Part shown: positions 43,627 to 53,067 of the stretch, piece by piece
Layout: every line of letters starts with the position of its first letter
Position numbering within the stretch: position 1 is the first letter of the stretch
Assembly (NCBI RefSeq): GCF_016919705.1
Contig: NZ_CP070368.1
Coordinates: 1,426,001 to 1,490,000, forward strand
Source: Paracoccus methylovorus
GTDB taxonomy: Bacteria; Pseudomonadota; Alphaproteobacteria; Rhodobacterales; Rhodobacteraceae
Reading direction: 5' to 3'
DNA length: 64,000 nt
Translations under genes and position numbers: made by a program
The notes under the pieces: model-generated
Told to the model about the DNA's origin: nothing
Seen by the model: the letters and a program-made list of their open reading frames with translations, nothing else
Database searches by the model: none

Positions 43627-43887
43627 ATGACCCTGACCGCCTTGCTCATCACTCTTATCATCGGTGCGATCGCTGGCTGGCTGGCCGGGCAGATCGTCAA
43701 AGGCCATGGCGAGGGCCTGCTGATGAACATCGTTATCGGCATCGTCGGCGCCATAATCGCGGGCTGGCTGTTTCCCATGCTTGGCCTTGGGCTTGGTGCC
43801 ACGGCCCCGATCCTTGGAACGATCGTCTTTGCAACGATCGGCGCAGTGATCCTGCTGGTGATTCTGCAGCTTATCAAGCGGGCCTGA
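43627..43887 (+). CDS. GlsB/YeaQ/YmgE family stress-response membrane protein
   Basis: An 86-residue protein made of three hydrophobic glycine-rich helices (LITLIIGAIAGWLAGQIVKG; IVIGIVGAIIAGWLFPMLGL; TIGAVILLVILQLIKRA), the transglycosylase-associated/GlsB family pattern. Members are small inner-membrane proteins induced by acid or general stress; their mechanism is unclear. The start at 43627 has AAAGGA about nine bases upstream, while the earlier in-frame ATG at 43609 has no ribosome-binding site. An EcfG-like promoter lies upstream. Confidence 0.87.
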   Translation: MTLTALLITLIIGAIAGWLAGQIVKGHGEGLLMNIVIGIVGAIIAGWLFPMLGLGLGATAPILGTIVFATIGAVILLVILQLIKRA

Positions 43888-43903
43888 CCTCGGTCCAAAC
43901 GCG

Positions 43904-43931
43904 AAAAAGGGGACCTTTGGGTCCCCTTTTT
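43904..43931. terminator. Bidirectional terminator between two convergent genes
   Basis: AAAAAGGGGACC, loop TTTG and GGTCCCCTTTTT form a 12-bp stem whose T-rich and A-rich arms can serve both strands. It sits between the ends of the GlsB-type gene and the dadA-type gene. Confidence 0.9.
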
Positions 43932-43947
43932 TTGTTTGTGGTGATGT

Positions 43948-45249
43948 CTAGGCGTTGACGGGCTGCAACTTGGGCCGGGCGGCGGCCTTTGTCCCACGCA
44001 GATAGCGGGCATAGCCCAGGTCCTCGGCTGCGATGTCGGGATTGCGACCCGAGATCAGATCGGCGATCAGCCGCCCCGAGCCCGCCGACATGGTCCAGCC
44101 CAGTGTGCCATGACCCGTGTTCAGATAAAGGTTCGGGATCGGCGTCGCACCGACGATGGGCGTGCCATCCGGCGTCATCGGCCGAAGCCCGGTCCAGAAC
44201 AGCGCCTTTTCCGCATCACCGGCACCGCCGAACAATTCGCCCACCGATTTCGCCAAAGTCTCGTGCCGGCGCCGGTTCAGGCTCAGGTCATAGCCGGCAA
44301 TCTCGGCCAGGCCGCCGACGCGGATACGGTCGCCAAGCCGGGTGATCGCAACCTTGTAGGTCTCATCCATGACGGTCGAGACGGGCGCGCGCGATTCGTC
44401 CTGAATGTCGATGGTCAGCGAATAGCCCTTGAGCGGATAGATCGGCAGCTTCAGTCCCAGATGCCGCACCATCCGCGGCGAATAAGAGCCCATGGCCAGA
44501 ACATAGCGGTCGGCGGTCAGCCGGCCCTTGTCGGTGCGCACCGCGGCAACGCGGCCGCTCTCGGCCTCCAGCCCATCGATGGTGACGCCCCAGCGGAAGG
44601 TGACGCCCGCTGCAACCGCCATTTCGGCCAAGCGGTTGGTAAAGATAAAGCAGTCACCGGTTTCATCCCCCGGCAAGCGCAGCCCGCCGACCAGCAATTC
44701 GCGAGAGTTCGCCAGCCCCGGCTCGGCGGCGACGCAGCCGTCGCGGTCCAGCAGCTCGAACGGCACGCCATCGGCCTTGAGCACTTCGATATCCTTGCCT
44801 GCCGCCTCCAGCTGCTGCTGCTTGCGGAACACCTGCAAGGTGCCCTGAGTGCGCTCGTCATATTGGATGCCGGTTTCTGCCCGCAGTTCGCTCAGACAGT
44901 CGCGGCTGTATTCGGCCAGCCGGACCATGCGGCTTTTGTTGACGGCATAGGCAGAGGAGGTGCAGTTGGCCAGCATCCGCGCCATCCACGACACCCGTTG
45001 CCAGTCAAGCTTGGGCTGCAAAACCAGTGGCGCATGGCGCTGGAACATCCATTTCAGCGCCTTGAGCGGAACACCGGGCGCCGCCCAAGGCGATGAATAG
45101 CCGGGCGAGATCTCACCAGCATTGGCAAAGCTGGTCTCCAGCGCCGGGCCGTCCTGCCGGTCGATCACCGTCACTTCATGTCCCGCCTTGGCCAGATACC
45201 AGGCCGAAGTGACACCCAGGACACCTGCCCCCAGAATGATGACCTTCAT
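43948..45249 (-). CDS. dadA: D-amino acid dehydrogenase (FAD, DadA type)
   Basis: A 433-residue flavoprotein of the DadA group, which oxidises D-amino acids to 2-oxo acids and ammonia, feeding electrons to the respiratory chain at the membrane. The dinucleotide-binding motif is at the start: [20 protein letters not shown]. Further signatures are [30 protein letters not shown] and the C-terminal FAD contact [13 protein letters not shown] with [16 protein letters not shown]. Length and motifs are complete. A palindromic site upstream suggests regulation by an Lrp/AsnC-type protein. Other amine-oxidising family members cannot be excluded. Confidence 0.88.
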   Translation of the reverse strand: MKVIILGAGVLGVTSAWYLAKAGHEVTVIDRQDGPALETSFANAGEISPGYSSPWAAPGVPLKALKWMFQRHAPLVLQPKLDWQRVSWMARMLANCTSSAYAVNKSRMVRLAEYSRDCLSELRAETGIQYDERTQGTLQVFRKQQQLEAAGKDIEVLKADGVPFELLDRDGCVAAEPGLANSRELLVGGLRLPGDETGDCFIFTNRLAEMAVAAGVTFRWGVTIDGLEAESGRVAAVRTDKGRLTADRYVLAMGSYSPRMVRHLGLKLPIYPLKGYSLTIDIQDESRAPVSTVMDETYKVAITRLGDRIRVGGLAEIAGYDLSLNRRRHETLAKSVGELFGGAGDAEKALFWTGLRPMTPDGTPIVGATPIPNLYLNTGHGTLGWTMSAGSGRLIADLISGRNPDIAAEDLGYARYLRGTKAAARPKLQPVNA

Positions 45250-45304
45250 GTTCGCGCACCCCCCGAAATTCGAACTGAGGGCAAGAATACCAATCGGTTC
45301 AGAA

Positions 45305-45322
45305 ATGAAATCCGAATTTCAT
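45305..45322. promoter_or_regulatory. Candidate operator palindrome upstream of the dadA-type gene
   Basis: ATGAAAT-CCGA-ATTTCAT is a perfect 7-bp inverted repeat in an AT-rich divergent region (about 45295-45415), roughly 55 bases before the dadA start. Lrp/AsnC-type regulators bind AT-rich palindromes of this kind; the assignment is inference. Confidence 0.4.
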
Positions 45323-45501
45323 CGTCAAACTGGCAGTAATACACAATTATCCATCGTATATTATTGTTTTATTCGAATAATGTTCGAGTATATGTGTAAA
45401 TCATGAAAGAATACCCCCTCTGGAAAGAATCGGCCATCGCGATTGCAGGCGGAGGTGGCCTTGCCTAAGGTTGACGCATTGCGCCCTAGGTTTAACGGAT
45501 T

Positions 45502-47136
45502 ATGCCAGCCCCTGCCCGCAAGAGCCCTTTTGCCCCATTGCGCCACCCTGACTTCCGCCTGCTCTGGTCGGCGACACTGATCTCGAATTTCGGGGGACTG
45601 GTGCAGGCGGTAGGCGCGGCATGGATGATGACGCAGCTGACCAGTTCGGCAACGCTGATCGCGCTGGTGCAGGCATCGAATACGCTGCCGATCATGCTGT
45701 TTGCGCTGCTTTCGGGCGCGATGGCCGACATCTTTGATCGCCGCACGCTGCTTTTGGGCGCGCAGATATTCATGGCCATAGTCTCGATCCTGCTGGCGGT
45801 GCTGACGTGGCAGGGCTTGATGACGCCCTTGCTGCTTTTGTCGCTGACGTTTCTGATCGGTGTCGGGCAGGCGATCTACAACCCGCCCTGGCAGGCCAGC
45901 ATGCAGGATCTGGTGCCGCGCGACGATCTGCCGGCGGCGGTCTCGCTGAATTCGGTGGGTTTCAACCTGATGCGCAGCGTCGGCCCGGCGGTGGGCGGCA
46001 TCATCACCGCAGCCTTCGGCGCGGCGGCAGCGTTTGCCGTCAATGCCCTCAGTTATATTCCCCTGCTTGGCACATTGGCGCGTTGGCATCCGGTAACCCC
46101 GCCCCGCACCACCACGCCCGAACCCTTTGTCGCCGCCGTGGGCGCGGGGCTGCGTTACGTGGCCCTGTCGCCGAACCTTATGCGAGTGCTGTCGCGCGGA
46201 GCTTTGTTCGGCTTCTCGGCCATCGTCATCCTGTCGCTGCTGCCGCTGGTCGCCAAGCAGAATCCGGTGGGCGGTTCACTGCTGTTCGGCCTGCTTCTGG
46301 GTTGCTTTGGGCTGGGCGCCATCTTCGGTGCTCTGATCAACCCGCTGGTGCGCGAGCGGCTGGACAATGAAAACGTGGTCCGCGTGGCCTTTGCCGCCTT
46401 CGGGGCCTCGGCCCTGATGCTGGCCTTGACCGAAAGCACTTGGCTGCATGCACTGGCCATGCTGCCTGCCGGGGCAAGCTGGGTGCTGGCGCTGTCGCTG
46501 TTCAACGTGACGGTGCAGCTTTCGACGCCGCGCTGGGTGGTGGCGCGTGCGCTAGCGCTTTACCAAACGGCGGTCTTTGGCGGCATGGCGGCGGGCAGTT
46601 GGACATGGGGTTCGGTCGCCAACAGTTACGATCTGGACACGGCGCTGATCGCGGCTGCGGTACCCCTGTTTCTGGGCGCGATTCTGGGTCACTGGCTGCG
46701 CATCCCGGAATTTGGCACGCTGGACCTCGATCCCGTGAACCGCTTTCGCGAACCCGAGCTGGCGCTGGACCTGCGGGGCCGCTCGGGGCCGGTCATGATC
46801 ATGATCGATTACGAAATCGACCAGTTAGACGTGCCCGAGTTCCTGCGCCTCATGGCGTTGCGCCGCAATATCCGACGCCGTGACGGGGCGCGCAATTGGG
46901 CGCTGCTACGCGATCTGGAACACCCCGAGCGTTGGACCGAAAGCTATCACATCGCCACCTGGGACGAATATATCCGCCACAACCTGCGCCGCACCAAGGC
47001 CGACTTCGAAACGTATCAGGATCTCAACAAGCTGCACCGCAGTTCCGAGCCGCCCCTTGTCCACCGCATGATCGAACGCCACACCGTCAGTCTGGACGAC
47101 GATGTGCCCCTGATCGGCAAGCTGGAAGTGCCCTGA
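45502..47136 (+). CDS. MFS exporter (EntS-like) with a C-terminal monooxygenase-fold-like domain
   Basis: A 544-residue protein. Residues 15-410 form a 12-helix major facilitator transporter of the enterobactin-exporter/DUF894 type (FRLLWSATLISNFGGLVQAV, ALLSGAMADIFDRRTLLLG, NPPWQASMQDLVPRDDLPAA). The last 115 residues are soluble: MIMIDYEIDQLDVPEFLRLM and WALLRDLEHPERWTESYHIA resemble an antibiotic-biosynthesis-monooxygenase (dimeric alpha/beta barrel) fold. This fusion is known in the family but the role of the added domain is unclear. It precedes the peptide ABC operon by 48 bases and may share its transcript. Confidence 0.85.
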   Translation: MPAPARKSPFAPLRHPDFRLLWSATLISNFGGLVQAVGAAWMMTQLTSSATLIALVQASNTLPIMLFALLSGAMADIFDRRTLLLGAQIFMAIVSILLAVLTWQGLMTPLLLLSLTFLIGVGQAIYNPPWQASMQDLVPRDDLPAAVSLNSVGFNLMRSVGPAVGGIITAAFGAAAAFAVNALSYIPLLGTLARWHPVTPPRTTTPEPFVAAVGAGLRYVALSPNLMRVLSRGALFGFSAIVILSLLPLVAKQNPVGGSLLFGLLLGCFGLGAIFGALINPLVRERLDNENVVRVAFAAFGASALMLALTESTWLHALAMLPAGASWVLALSLFNVTVQLSTPRWVVARALALYQTAVFGGMAAGSWTWGSVANSYDLDTALIAAAVPLFLGAILGHWLRIPEFGTLDLDPVNRFREPELALDLRGRSGPVMIMIDYEIDQLDVPEFLRLMALRRNIRRRDGARNWALLRDLEHPERWTESYHIATWDEYIRHNLRRTKADFETYQDLNKLHRSSEPPLVHRMIERHTVSLDDDVPLIGKLEVP

Positions 47137-47184
47137 TCGCGAAGGCGGCTTTACCGGCGCGCAAACCCACACTAGCGTTCCCCC

Positions 47185-48123
47185 ATGTTGCGCTATGTGT
47201 CCCGCCGCCTGATCTCGCTTGGCCTGAGCCTGCTCGTGGCCTCGGCGCTGATTTTTTCGGTGGTCGAGCTGGTGCCGGGCGACCCGGCCAGCTTCATGCT
47301 GGGCACCGGCGCGCAGCCCGAGACCGTTGCCGCGCTGCGCCAGCAGATGGGCTTGGACCTGCCGCTGCCGCTGCGTTACCTGCACTGGCTGGGCGGGGTG
47401 CTCAGCGGCGATCTGGGGCACAGCTTTACCTATAAGACGCCGGTGGCGGGGATGATCCTTGACCGGATGCAGGTTTCGCTGCCGTTGGCGCTGATGGCGC
47501 TGGCGCTGGCCGTGACCATCGCCCTGCCCATCGGCATGTATGCCGCCGCAAGACGCGGACGGGGGGGCGATACGGTGGTGATGGGGGCGATGCAGGTCGG
47601 CATCGCGCTGCCGAATTTCTGGTTCGCCATGCTGCTCGTCCTGCTGTTCGCGGTCAGGCTGCGCTGGCTGCCGGCGGGCGGCTTTCCGGGCTGGGACCAT
47701 CCCGGTGCCGCCCTGAAATCGCTGATCCTGCCCGCTTTCGCACTGGCCCTGCCGCAAGCGGCGATTCTGGCGCGCGTGCTGCGCTCGGCCCTGGTCGAGA
47801 CGCTGGGGCAGGACTATATCCGCACCGCCCGCGCCAAGGGGCTGAGCGCCGGGCAGGTGCTGTCGCGCCATGCCTTGCGCAACGCGCTGATCCCGGTGCT
47901 GACTATTCTTGGCATGCAGTTTTCCTTTCTGCTGGCCGGGGCCATCATCATCGAAAACGTATTCTACCTGCCGGGCCTTGGCCGGCTGATCTTTCAGGCC
48001 ATCACTCAACGCGACCTGATCGTGGTGCAAAGCGCGGTGCTGGTGCTGGTTGCTGCGGTCATCCTGATCACCTTTCTTGTGGACCTGTCCTATGCGCTGG
48101 TCGATCCAAGGCTGCGCAGATGA
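47185..48123 (+). CDS. Dipeptide/oligopeptide-type ABC permease, DppB family
   Basis: A 312-residue inner-membrane permease starting MLRYVSRRLISLGLSLLVAS, with FSVVELVPGDPASFMLGTGA in the first periplasmic region. The EAA loop region (DYIRTARAKGLSAGQVLSRH) contacts the ATPase. It overlaps the DppC-type gene by four bases. The operon lacks a binding-protein gene. Confidence 0.92.
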   Translation: MLRYVSRRLISLGLSLLVASALIFSVVELVPGDPASFMLGTGAQPETVAALRQQMGLDLPLPLRYLHWLGGVLSGDLGHSFTYKTPVAGMILDRMQVSLPLALMALALAVTIALPIGMYAAARRGRGGDTVVMGAMQVGIALPNFWFAMLLVLLFAVRLRWLPAGGFPGWDHPGAALKSLILPAFALALPQAAILARVLRSALVETLGQDYIRTARAKGLSAGQVLSRHALRNALIPVLTILGMQFSFLLAGAIIIENVFYLPGLGRLIFQAITQRDLIVVQSAVLVLVAAVILITFLVDLSYALVDPRLRR

Positions 48124-48932
48124 GATGGTCGCTGATCCTTGGCGGATTGCTTTCCGGACTGGCGCTGGTCGCGGCGCTGGTGTCGTTCTTCTGGACGCCC
48201 GCCGACGTGACCCAGCTTGCCATCGCGCAAAAGCTGCTGCCGCCCTCGACCGAGCATTGGCTGGGCACCGATCATTTCGGCCGCGACATGCTGTCCATGA
48301 TCATGGTGGGCGCGCGCACCTCGATCGCCGTTGCGCTGGTGGCGGTCGGGATCGGCATGGGCTTTGGCGTGCCGCTGGGTCTGCTGGCCGCCGCCCGCAG
48401 CGGCAGTTGGCTGGATGAAATCGTCATGCGCGGCAACGATCTGGTCTTTGCCTTTCCCAGCCTCGTCATCGCCATCCTCATCACGGCGGCGCTGGGGCCC
48501 TCGGCGGTGAATGCGATCATCGCCATCGGCATCTTCAACATCCCGGTCTTTGCCCGCGTCACCCGGGGCGGCGCGCTGCCGATCTGGACGTTGGACTATA
48601 TCCGCGCAGCACAGGTGGCGGGCAAGGGCGCGACCCGCATCAGCTTGCAGCACATCCTGCCCAATATCGCCAACCTGCTGATCGTGCAGGGCACCATCCA
48701 GTTCAGCCTGGGGATTCTGGCCGAGGCGGGCCTTAGCTATGTCGGGCTGGGCGCGCAGCCGCCAACGCCAAGCTGGGGCCGGATGCTGGCCGAGGCACAG
48801 ACCATGGTATCGCTGGCCCCACACGTGGCCATCATCCCCGGGCTTGCCATCGTCGTGACGGTGCTGGGCCTGAACCTGCTGGGCGACGGATTGCGCGATG
48901 CGCTTGACCCCAGATTGCGCAGGTCGCCATGA
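48120..48932 (+). CDS. Dipeptide/oligopeptide-type ABC permease, DppC family
   Basis: A 270-residue permease with the family motifs HWLGTDHFGRDMLSMIMVGA near residue 45 and YIRAAQVAGKGATRISLQHI in the cytoplasmic loop. It pairs with the DppB-type permease to form the channel. Four-base overlaps on both sides show tight translational coupling with the permease and the fused ATPase. Confidence 0.92.
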   Translation: MRWSLILGGLLSGLALVAALVSFFWTPADVTQLAIAQKLLPPSTEHWLGTDHFGRDMLSMIMVGARTSIAVALVAVGIGMGFGVPLGLLAAARSGSWLDEIVMRGNDLVFAFPSLVIAILITAALGPSAVNAIIAIGIFNIPVFARVTRGGALPIWTLDYIRAAQVAGKGATRISLQHILPNIANLLIVQGTIQFSLGILAEAGLSYVGLGAQPPTPSWGRMLAEAQTMVSLAPHVAIIPGLAIVVTVLGLNLLGDGLRDALDPRLRRSP

Positions 48933-50551
48933 TCGAGACCAGCAAGCTGACCGTCAGCATCGGCACGCATGAGATCCTGCGCGGCATCGACCTGGCGTTG
49001 CCGCCCGGCCAGATCACCGGGCTGGTCGGCGAAAGCGGCTCGGGCAAGTCCATGGCGGCGCTGGCGATCATGGGCCTGCTGCCCGAGGGCATGCACGCCG
49101 AGGGACGGGTGGATCTGGACGGCCGCAACCTGCTGGACCTGCCCGAACAAGCGCTGTGCCGCATCCGCGGCAAACGCATCGGCATGATCTTTCAAGAGCC
49201 GATGACGGCGCTGAACCCGCTGATGAATATCGGCGATCAGGTTGCCGAGGTGCTGCGCATCCACCAGCGCCTTAACCGCAAGACCGCGCTGGCACGCGCC
49301 CGCGACCGGCTGGACCGCGTCGGTCTGACCGCGCCGCGCTTTCCGCTGACGCTTTACCCGCATGAGCTGTCGGGTGGCCAGCGCCAGCGCGTCGCCATCG
49401 CTCTGGCCATTGCCGAACGCCCCGACCTGCTGATCGCGGACGAGCCGACCACCGCGCTGGACGTGACCACGCAGGCCAAGATCCTCGACCTGCTGAAAGA
49501 GCTGGTGCGCGACGAAGGCATGGCGCTGTTGCTGATCACCCACGACCTTGCCGTCGTCGCAGGGATCGCTGATCGCGTCGCAGTCATGCAGCGCGGGATC
49601 ATCGTCGAAGAGGGCACGACCCAAGAAGTTTTCACCCGACAGTCCCATCCCTATACCCGCGCACTTTTCGCGGCCTCGACCCATCAACCACGGCTGGTGC
49701 TGCCCTCGGCCCGGCCACGCCCGCTTTTGCAGGTTCAGGGGGCGGTGCGCGACTATCCCCTGCCCCGCCGCAGCCTGACCGCGCCGCGCGGCACCCTGCG
49801 CGCGGTCGATAACGTCAGCTTTGATATCGAGGCCGGGGAATCCGTCGGACTGGTCGGCGAATCCGGTTGCGGGAAATCGACGCTGACGCGGGCAATCCTT
49901 GGCCTGGACCGATTGCAAGGGGGCCGGGTCCTGCTGGATGGGCAAGAAATCCATGCCGGCCGCGCCATGGCACCGGAACTGCGCGCCAAGATGCAGGTGG
50001 TGTTTCAGGACCCGTTCGGCAGCTTTGATCCCCACTGGCGGGTCGAGCGGCTGGTGGCCGAGCCCTTTCACCTGACCGGCCTGCCCCGCGACTGGCGGGA
50101 ACAAGTGGCCGAGGCGCTTTTTGATGTAGGCATCACCGGCGATGCCCTGCGCCGGCATATCCACGAATTTTCGGGCGGGCAGCGTCAGCGCATCGCCATC
50201 GCCCGCGCGCTGATCATCAAACCCCGTCTGATCGTGCTGGACGAGGCGGTCAGCGCGCTGGACGTGCAGGTGCGGGCACAGGTGTTGGACCTGCTGGCAC
50301 GGCTGCGGGTCAGCCACGGTCTGTCCTATCTGTTCATCAGCCATGACCTGTCGGTCGTGCGCCAGATCACCGACCGGGTGATGATTATGGAAAAGGGCCG
50401 CGTCGTCGAGACCGGCCGCACCCATGCCGTGATGGACGCGCCGCAGCATCCCTATACGCAAAGCCTGATGGCGGCGACGCCGCGCATTCCCGTGGAATGG
50501 CAGGTTCACGAACCTATCAGCAGGGTTGCACTCGTCACCCCGGCACCATAG
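48929..50551 (+). CDS. Fused double ATPase of a peptide-type ABC importer (DppD-DppF fusion)
   Basis: A 540-residue protein with two complete ABC ATPase domains. The first has [21 protein letters not shown] and [12 protein letters not shown]; the second, from about residue 275, has [24 protein letters not shown] and [10 protein letters not shown]. Single-domain DppD and DppF are usually separate genes, but fused forms are common in alphaproteobacteria. With the two permeases upstream this completes the importer except for a binding protein; the orphan family 5 binding protein at 39366-40838 is a candidate partner. Confidence 0.93.
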   Translation: MIETSKLTVSIGTHEILRGIDLALPPGQITGLVGESGSGKSMAALAIMGLLPEGMHAEGRVDLDGRNLLDLPEQALCRIRGKRIGMIFQEPMTALNPLMNIGDQVAEVLRIHQRLNRKTALARARDRLDRVGLTAPRFPLTLYPHELSGGQRQRVAIALAIAERPDLLIADEPTTALDVTTQAKILDLLKELVRDEGMALLLITHDLAVVAGIADRVAVMQRGIIVEEGTTQEVFTRQSHPYTRALFAASTHQPRLVLPSARPRPLLQVQGAVRDYPLPRRSLTAPRGTLRAVDNVSFDIEAGESVGLVGESGCGKSTLTRAILGLDRLQGGRVLLDGQEIHAGRAMAPELRAKMQVVFQDPFGSFDPHWRVERLVAEPFHLTGLPRDWREQVAEALFDVGITGDALRRHIHEFSGGQRQRIAIARALIIKPRLIVLDEAVSALDVQVRAQVLDLLARLRVSHGLSYLFISHDLSVVRQITDRVMIMEKGRVVETGRTHAVMDAPQHPYTQSLMAATPRIPVEWQVHEPISRVALVTPAP

Positions 50552-50585
50552 GTGCTGCGGGCTCGTTTCAAAGGCGAAGTGAAAA

Positions 50586-50776
50586 TGGCACGCGCAGATC
50601 AAGACAGGCACCCTGCCCGCCCGCAGGCGGAACGACCCGGCAACCGCGACCTTGTCGGTGGCTTGCTGCCTGCCATGCCCGAATCACCGATTCCCGACTG
50701 GGCGCCGCGCAACCGGACACCCGATCCGCTTGCCCCGCGCCCTGCCTGCCGCGAAACCTGCGATTCCGATGCCTAG
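50586..50776 (+). CDS. Possible small Pro/Arg-rich protein, function unknown
   Basis: A 63-codon frame (MARADQDRHPARPQAERPGN...) follows the ABC operon by about 35 bases. It is Pro- and Arg-rich with two C-terminal cysteines and has only a weak GAAGTG ribosome-binding candidate. It may be a real small gene or a chance high-GC frame; no family is recognised. Confidence 0.25.
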
Positions 50777-50879
50777 GCCGCGACGAAAAGCCACGCGCGC
50801 GCGCCAAAAGATTGCCTTAAACTAAGGCCAGCAAAGCATAGGAATTACGGAAGATTTTTCGGCCGTCTGAAGGGGTTGG

Positions 50880-50919
50880 CTCAAACAACAACAGGCCCCG
50901 CGGGTGGCAGGGCCTGTTG
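50880..50919 (-). terminator. Terminator-like hairpin downstream of mcl1
   Basis: CAACAGGCCC and GGGCCTGTTG form a perfect 10-bp stem at 50889-50919. On the minus strand it is followed by TTGTTTGAG, about 75 bases past the mcl1 stop. Confidence 0.65.
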
Positions 50920-50992
50920 CTCCTCCCCTGAAATGGCGGCCAGCCTCCCCGCATAGCCGCCCAGGTATTCGCAGTCAGAAATCCGGTTCTGC

Positions 50993-51949
50993 TCAGGCGC
51001 TGATCAATTCGGCCTGGCGCACGATCACTTGTGCCTGACGGATGGACGCTATGTCAACCAGTCTACCTTTGTATACCGTCGCGCCGGCACCCGTCCGCTT
51101 GGCTTCCTCCATCGCGGCAAGGATCTCGTGCGCTTCGGCCACGGCGGTTTCGCTGGGCGAAAACACCTCGTTTGCCAAGGCCACCTGCTTGGGGTGGATC
51201 GCCCATTTCCCGACCATGCCCAAGGTGGCCGAGCGACGGGCCTGCGCCCGGAAACCCTCATCATCGCTGAAATCGCCAAAGGGGCCATCGACCGGCAGCA
51301 CGCCATGGGTCCGGCACGCGGCGACGATGGCCGTCTGCACCCAGTGCCACGGGTCCGACCAGTATTTCGCCCCCTCGTGCAGCATGTAGTAGTTTTCCTG
51401 CGTGCCGCCGATGCCCGTCGTCGCCATGCCCATGCTGGCGGCAAAATCCGCCGCACCCAGACTCATCGCCTGCAACCGGGGGCTCGCCGCGGCGATCTCT
51501 TCGACATGGGTGATGCCGGCGGCGGATTCGATGATCACCTCGAACCCGATGCGCTTGCTGCGACCCTTGGCCGCCTCGACGGCGGTAACCAGCGCGTCCA
51601 CGGCATAGATGTCGGCGGCATTGCCGACCTTTGGGATCATGATCTGGTCCAGCCGCTCGCCCGCCTGTTCCAGCAGGTCCACGACGTCGCGATACCAGTA
51701 AGGCGTGTCCAGCCCGTTGATCCGCACCGACAGGGTCTTGGTGCCCCAATCGATATCGCCGATCGCCTGGATGATGTTGCGCCGCGCCCGTTCCTTGTCG
51801 TCGGGCGCCACCGAATCCTCAAGATCAAGGTTGATGACATCGGCAGCCGAACCCGCCATCTTTTCGAACAACGACTCGCGCGAACCCGGGCCGAAAAGCT
51901 GGCAGCGGTTCAGGCGTGCAGGTGCAGGAGGTTGCGTGCGGAAGGACAT
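50993..51949 (-). CDS. mcl1: L-malyl-CoA/beta-methylmalyl-CoA lyase
   Basis: A 318-residue CitE-like lyase that reversibly splits beta-methylmalyl-CoA and L-malyl-CoA, a step of the ethylmalonyl-CoA pathway. The N-terminus is ARLNRCQLFGPGSRESLFEK; INLDLEDSVAPDDKERAR holds the metal-binding acidic site, followed by GFEVIIESAAGI and KWAIHPKQV. Length and sequence match the Rhodobacter/Paracoccus enzyme closely. The start at 51949 begins MSFRTQPPAPA; the much longer frame upstream runs antisense to the aminotransferase gene and is rejected. Confidence 0.93.
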   Translation of the reverse strand: MSFRTQPPAPARLNRCQLFGPGSRESLFEKMAGSAADVINLDLEDSVAPDDKERARRNIIQAIGDIDWGTKTLSVRINGLDTPYWYRDVVDLLEQAGERLDQIMIPKVGNAADIYAVDALVTAVEAAKGRSKRIGFEVIIESAAGITHVEEIAAASPRLQAMSLGAADFAASMGMATTGIGGTQENYYMLHEGAKYWSDPWHWVQTAIVAACRTHGVLPVDGPFGDFSDDEGFRAQARRSATLGMVGKWAIHPKQVALANEVFSPSETAVAEAHEILAAMEEAKRTGAGATVYKGRLVDIASIRQAQVIVRQAELISA

Positions 51950-52138
51950 GTCTTGCCTTTCAGGTAAGTATGTTTCAAACGGCGTCGCAAAAGTGATAGA
52001 TAATTGCTGCGCCTGCATCAAGTTGATTTTGCACCTGCGGAAAATCGGGCATCTTGACGCCCTGCCGCTTTCGGCGCAGGACCGCGCGGCAAGCCGCTTG
52101 GGACAACGCGGCGCCGACGCTTGGGATAGGAGAATGAC

Positions 52139-52999
52139 ATGACCCGCACCGTCTATCTGAATGGCGACTATCTGCCGGAAACCGAAGCCAGGGTCTCGAT
52201 CTTCGACCGCGGCTTCGTGATGGGCGACGGCGTCTATGAGGTGACCAGCGTGCTTGATGGCAAGCTGCTGGATTTCGCCGGCCATATGAAGCGCCTGACC
52301 CGCTCGTTGGCCGAGCTGGAAATGGGTAATCCGCTCAGCGACGACGAATGGCTGGAGGCGCACCGCAAGCTGCTGGAGTTGAACGACGTCACCGAGGGCA
52401 TGATCTATTTGCAGGTGACGCGCGGCAATCCGGGCGACCGCGATTTCGCCTATCCGCCCGAGGACACACCGCAAACGGTGGTCATGTTCACCCAATCCAA
52501 GCCGGGTCTGGCCGATAATCCGCAGGCGAAAACCGGCATCCGGGTGATCTCGATCCCCGATTTGCGCTGGCATCGCCGCGACATCAAGACGGTGCAGTTG
52601 CTCTATCCCTCGATGGCCAAGATGGAGGCCAAGCATCGCGGCGTCGACGACGCATGGTTCACCGAAGATGGTTTCGTGACCGAGGGCACCTCGAACAACA
52701 CCTATATCGTCAAGGGCGGGCGGATCATCACCCGTCAATTGTCCAACGACATCCTGCACGGCATCACCCGCGCTTCGCTTCTGCGCTTTGCGGCCGAGGC
52801 GCAGATGCAGATCGAGGAACGCCCCTTTACCATCGAAGAGGCGCAGGCGGCGGACGAGGCATTCTTTACCTCGGCCTCGGCTTTCGTGCTGCCGGTGGTC
52901 GAGGTTGACGGCGTAAAACTGGGCAGCGGCCAACCCGGCCCGGTGGCCGCCCGCCTGCGTGAACTTTACTTGGAAGAATCGCGCAAAACCGCCGTCTGA
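52139..52999 (+). CDS. D-amino acid aminotransferase (class IV PLP)
   Basis: A 286-residue fold-type IV aminotransferase. Landmarks are VSIFDRGFVMGDGVYEVTSV near residue 18, the PLP lysine in WHRRDIKTVQLLYPSMAKM, EGTSNNTYIV and GITRASLL. It best fits D-amino acid transaminase, which supplies D-Glu or D-Ala for peptidoglycan, although branched-chain transaminases share this fold. AGGAG precedes the ATG. A dadA-type dehydrogenase in the same window is another D-amino acid enzyme. It diverges from mcl1. Confidence 0.88.
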   Translation: MTRTVYLNGDYLPETEARVSIFDRGFVMGDGVYEVTSVLDGKLLDFAGHMKRLTRSLAELEMGNPLSDDEWLEAHRKLLELNDVTEGMIYLQVTRGNPGDRDFAYPPEDTPQTVVMFTQSKPGLADNPQAKTGIRVISIPDLRWHRRDIKTVQLLYPSMAKMEAKHRGVDDAWFTEDGFVTEGTSNNTYIVKGGRIITRQLSNDILHGITRASLLRFAAEAQMQIEERPFTIEEAQAADEAFFTSASAFVLPVVEVDGVKLGSGQPGPVAARLRELYLEESRKTAV

Positions 53000-53019
53000 T
53001 TCCGGCCCGTAGAAGTCAG

Positions 53020-53051
53020 GGCGCGCAGGGCAACCCGCGCGCCTTTTTCAT
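53020..53051 (+). terminator. Intrinsic terminator after the D-amino acid aminotransferase gene
   Basis: GGCGCGC (53020-53026) and GCGCGCC (53037-53043) form a stem with a ten-base loop, followed immediately by TTTTT on the plus strand. Confidence 0.85.
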
Positions 53052-53067
53052 TCCGCAAAACCTCGGA

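Noticed and set aside
51950..52933. Long N-terminal extension of the malyl-CoA lyase frame
   Set aside because: It runs antisense to the D-amino acid aminotransferase gene. The family N-terminus starts at 51949.
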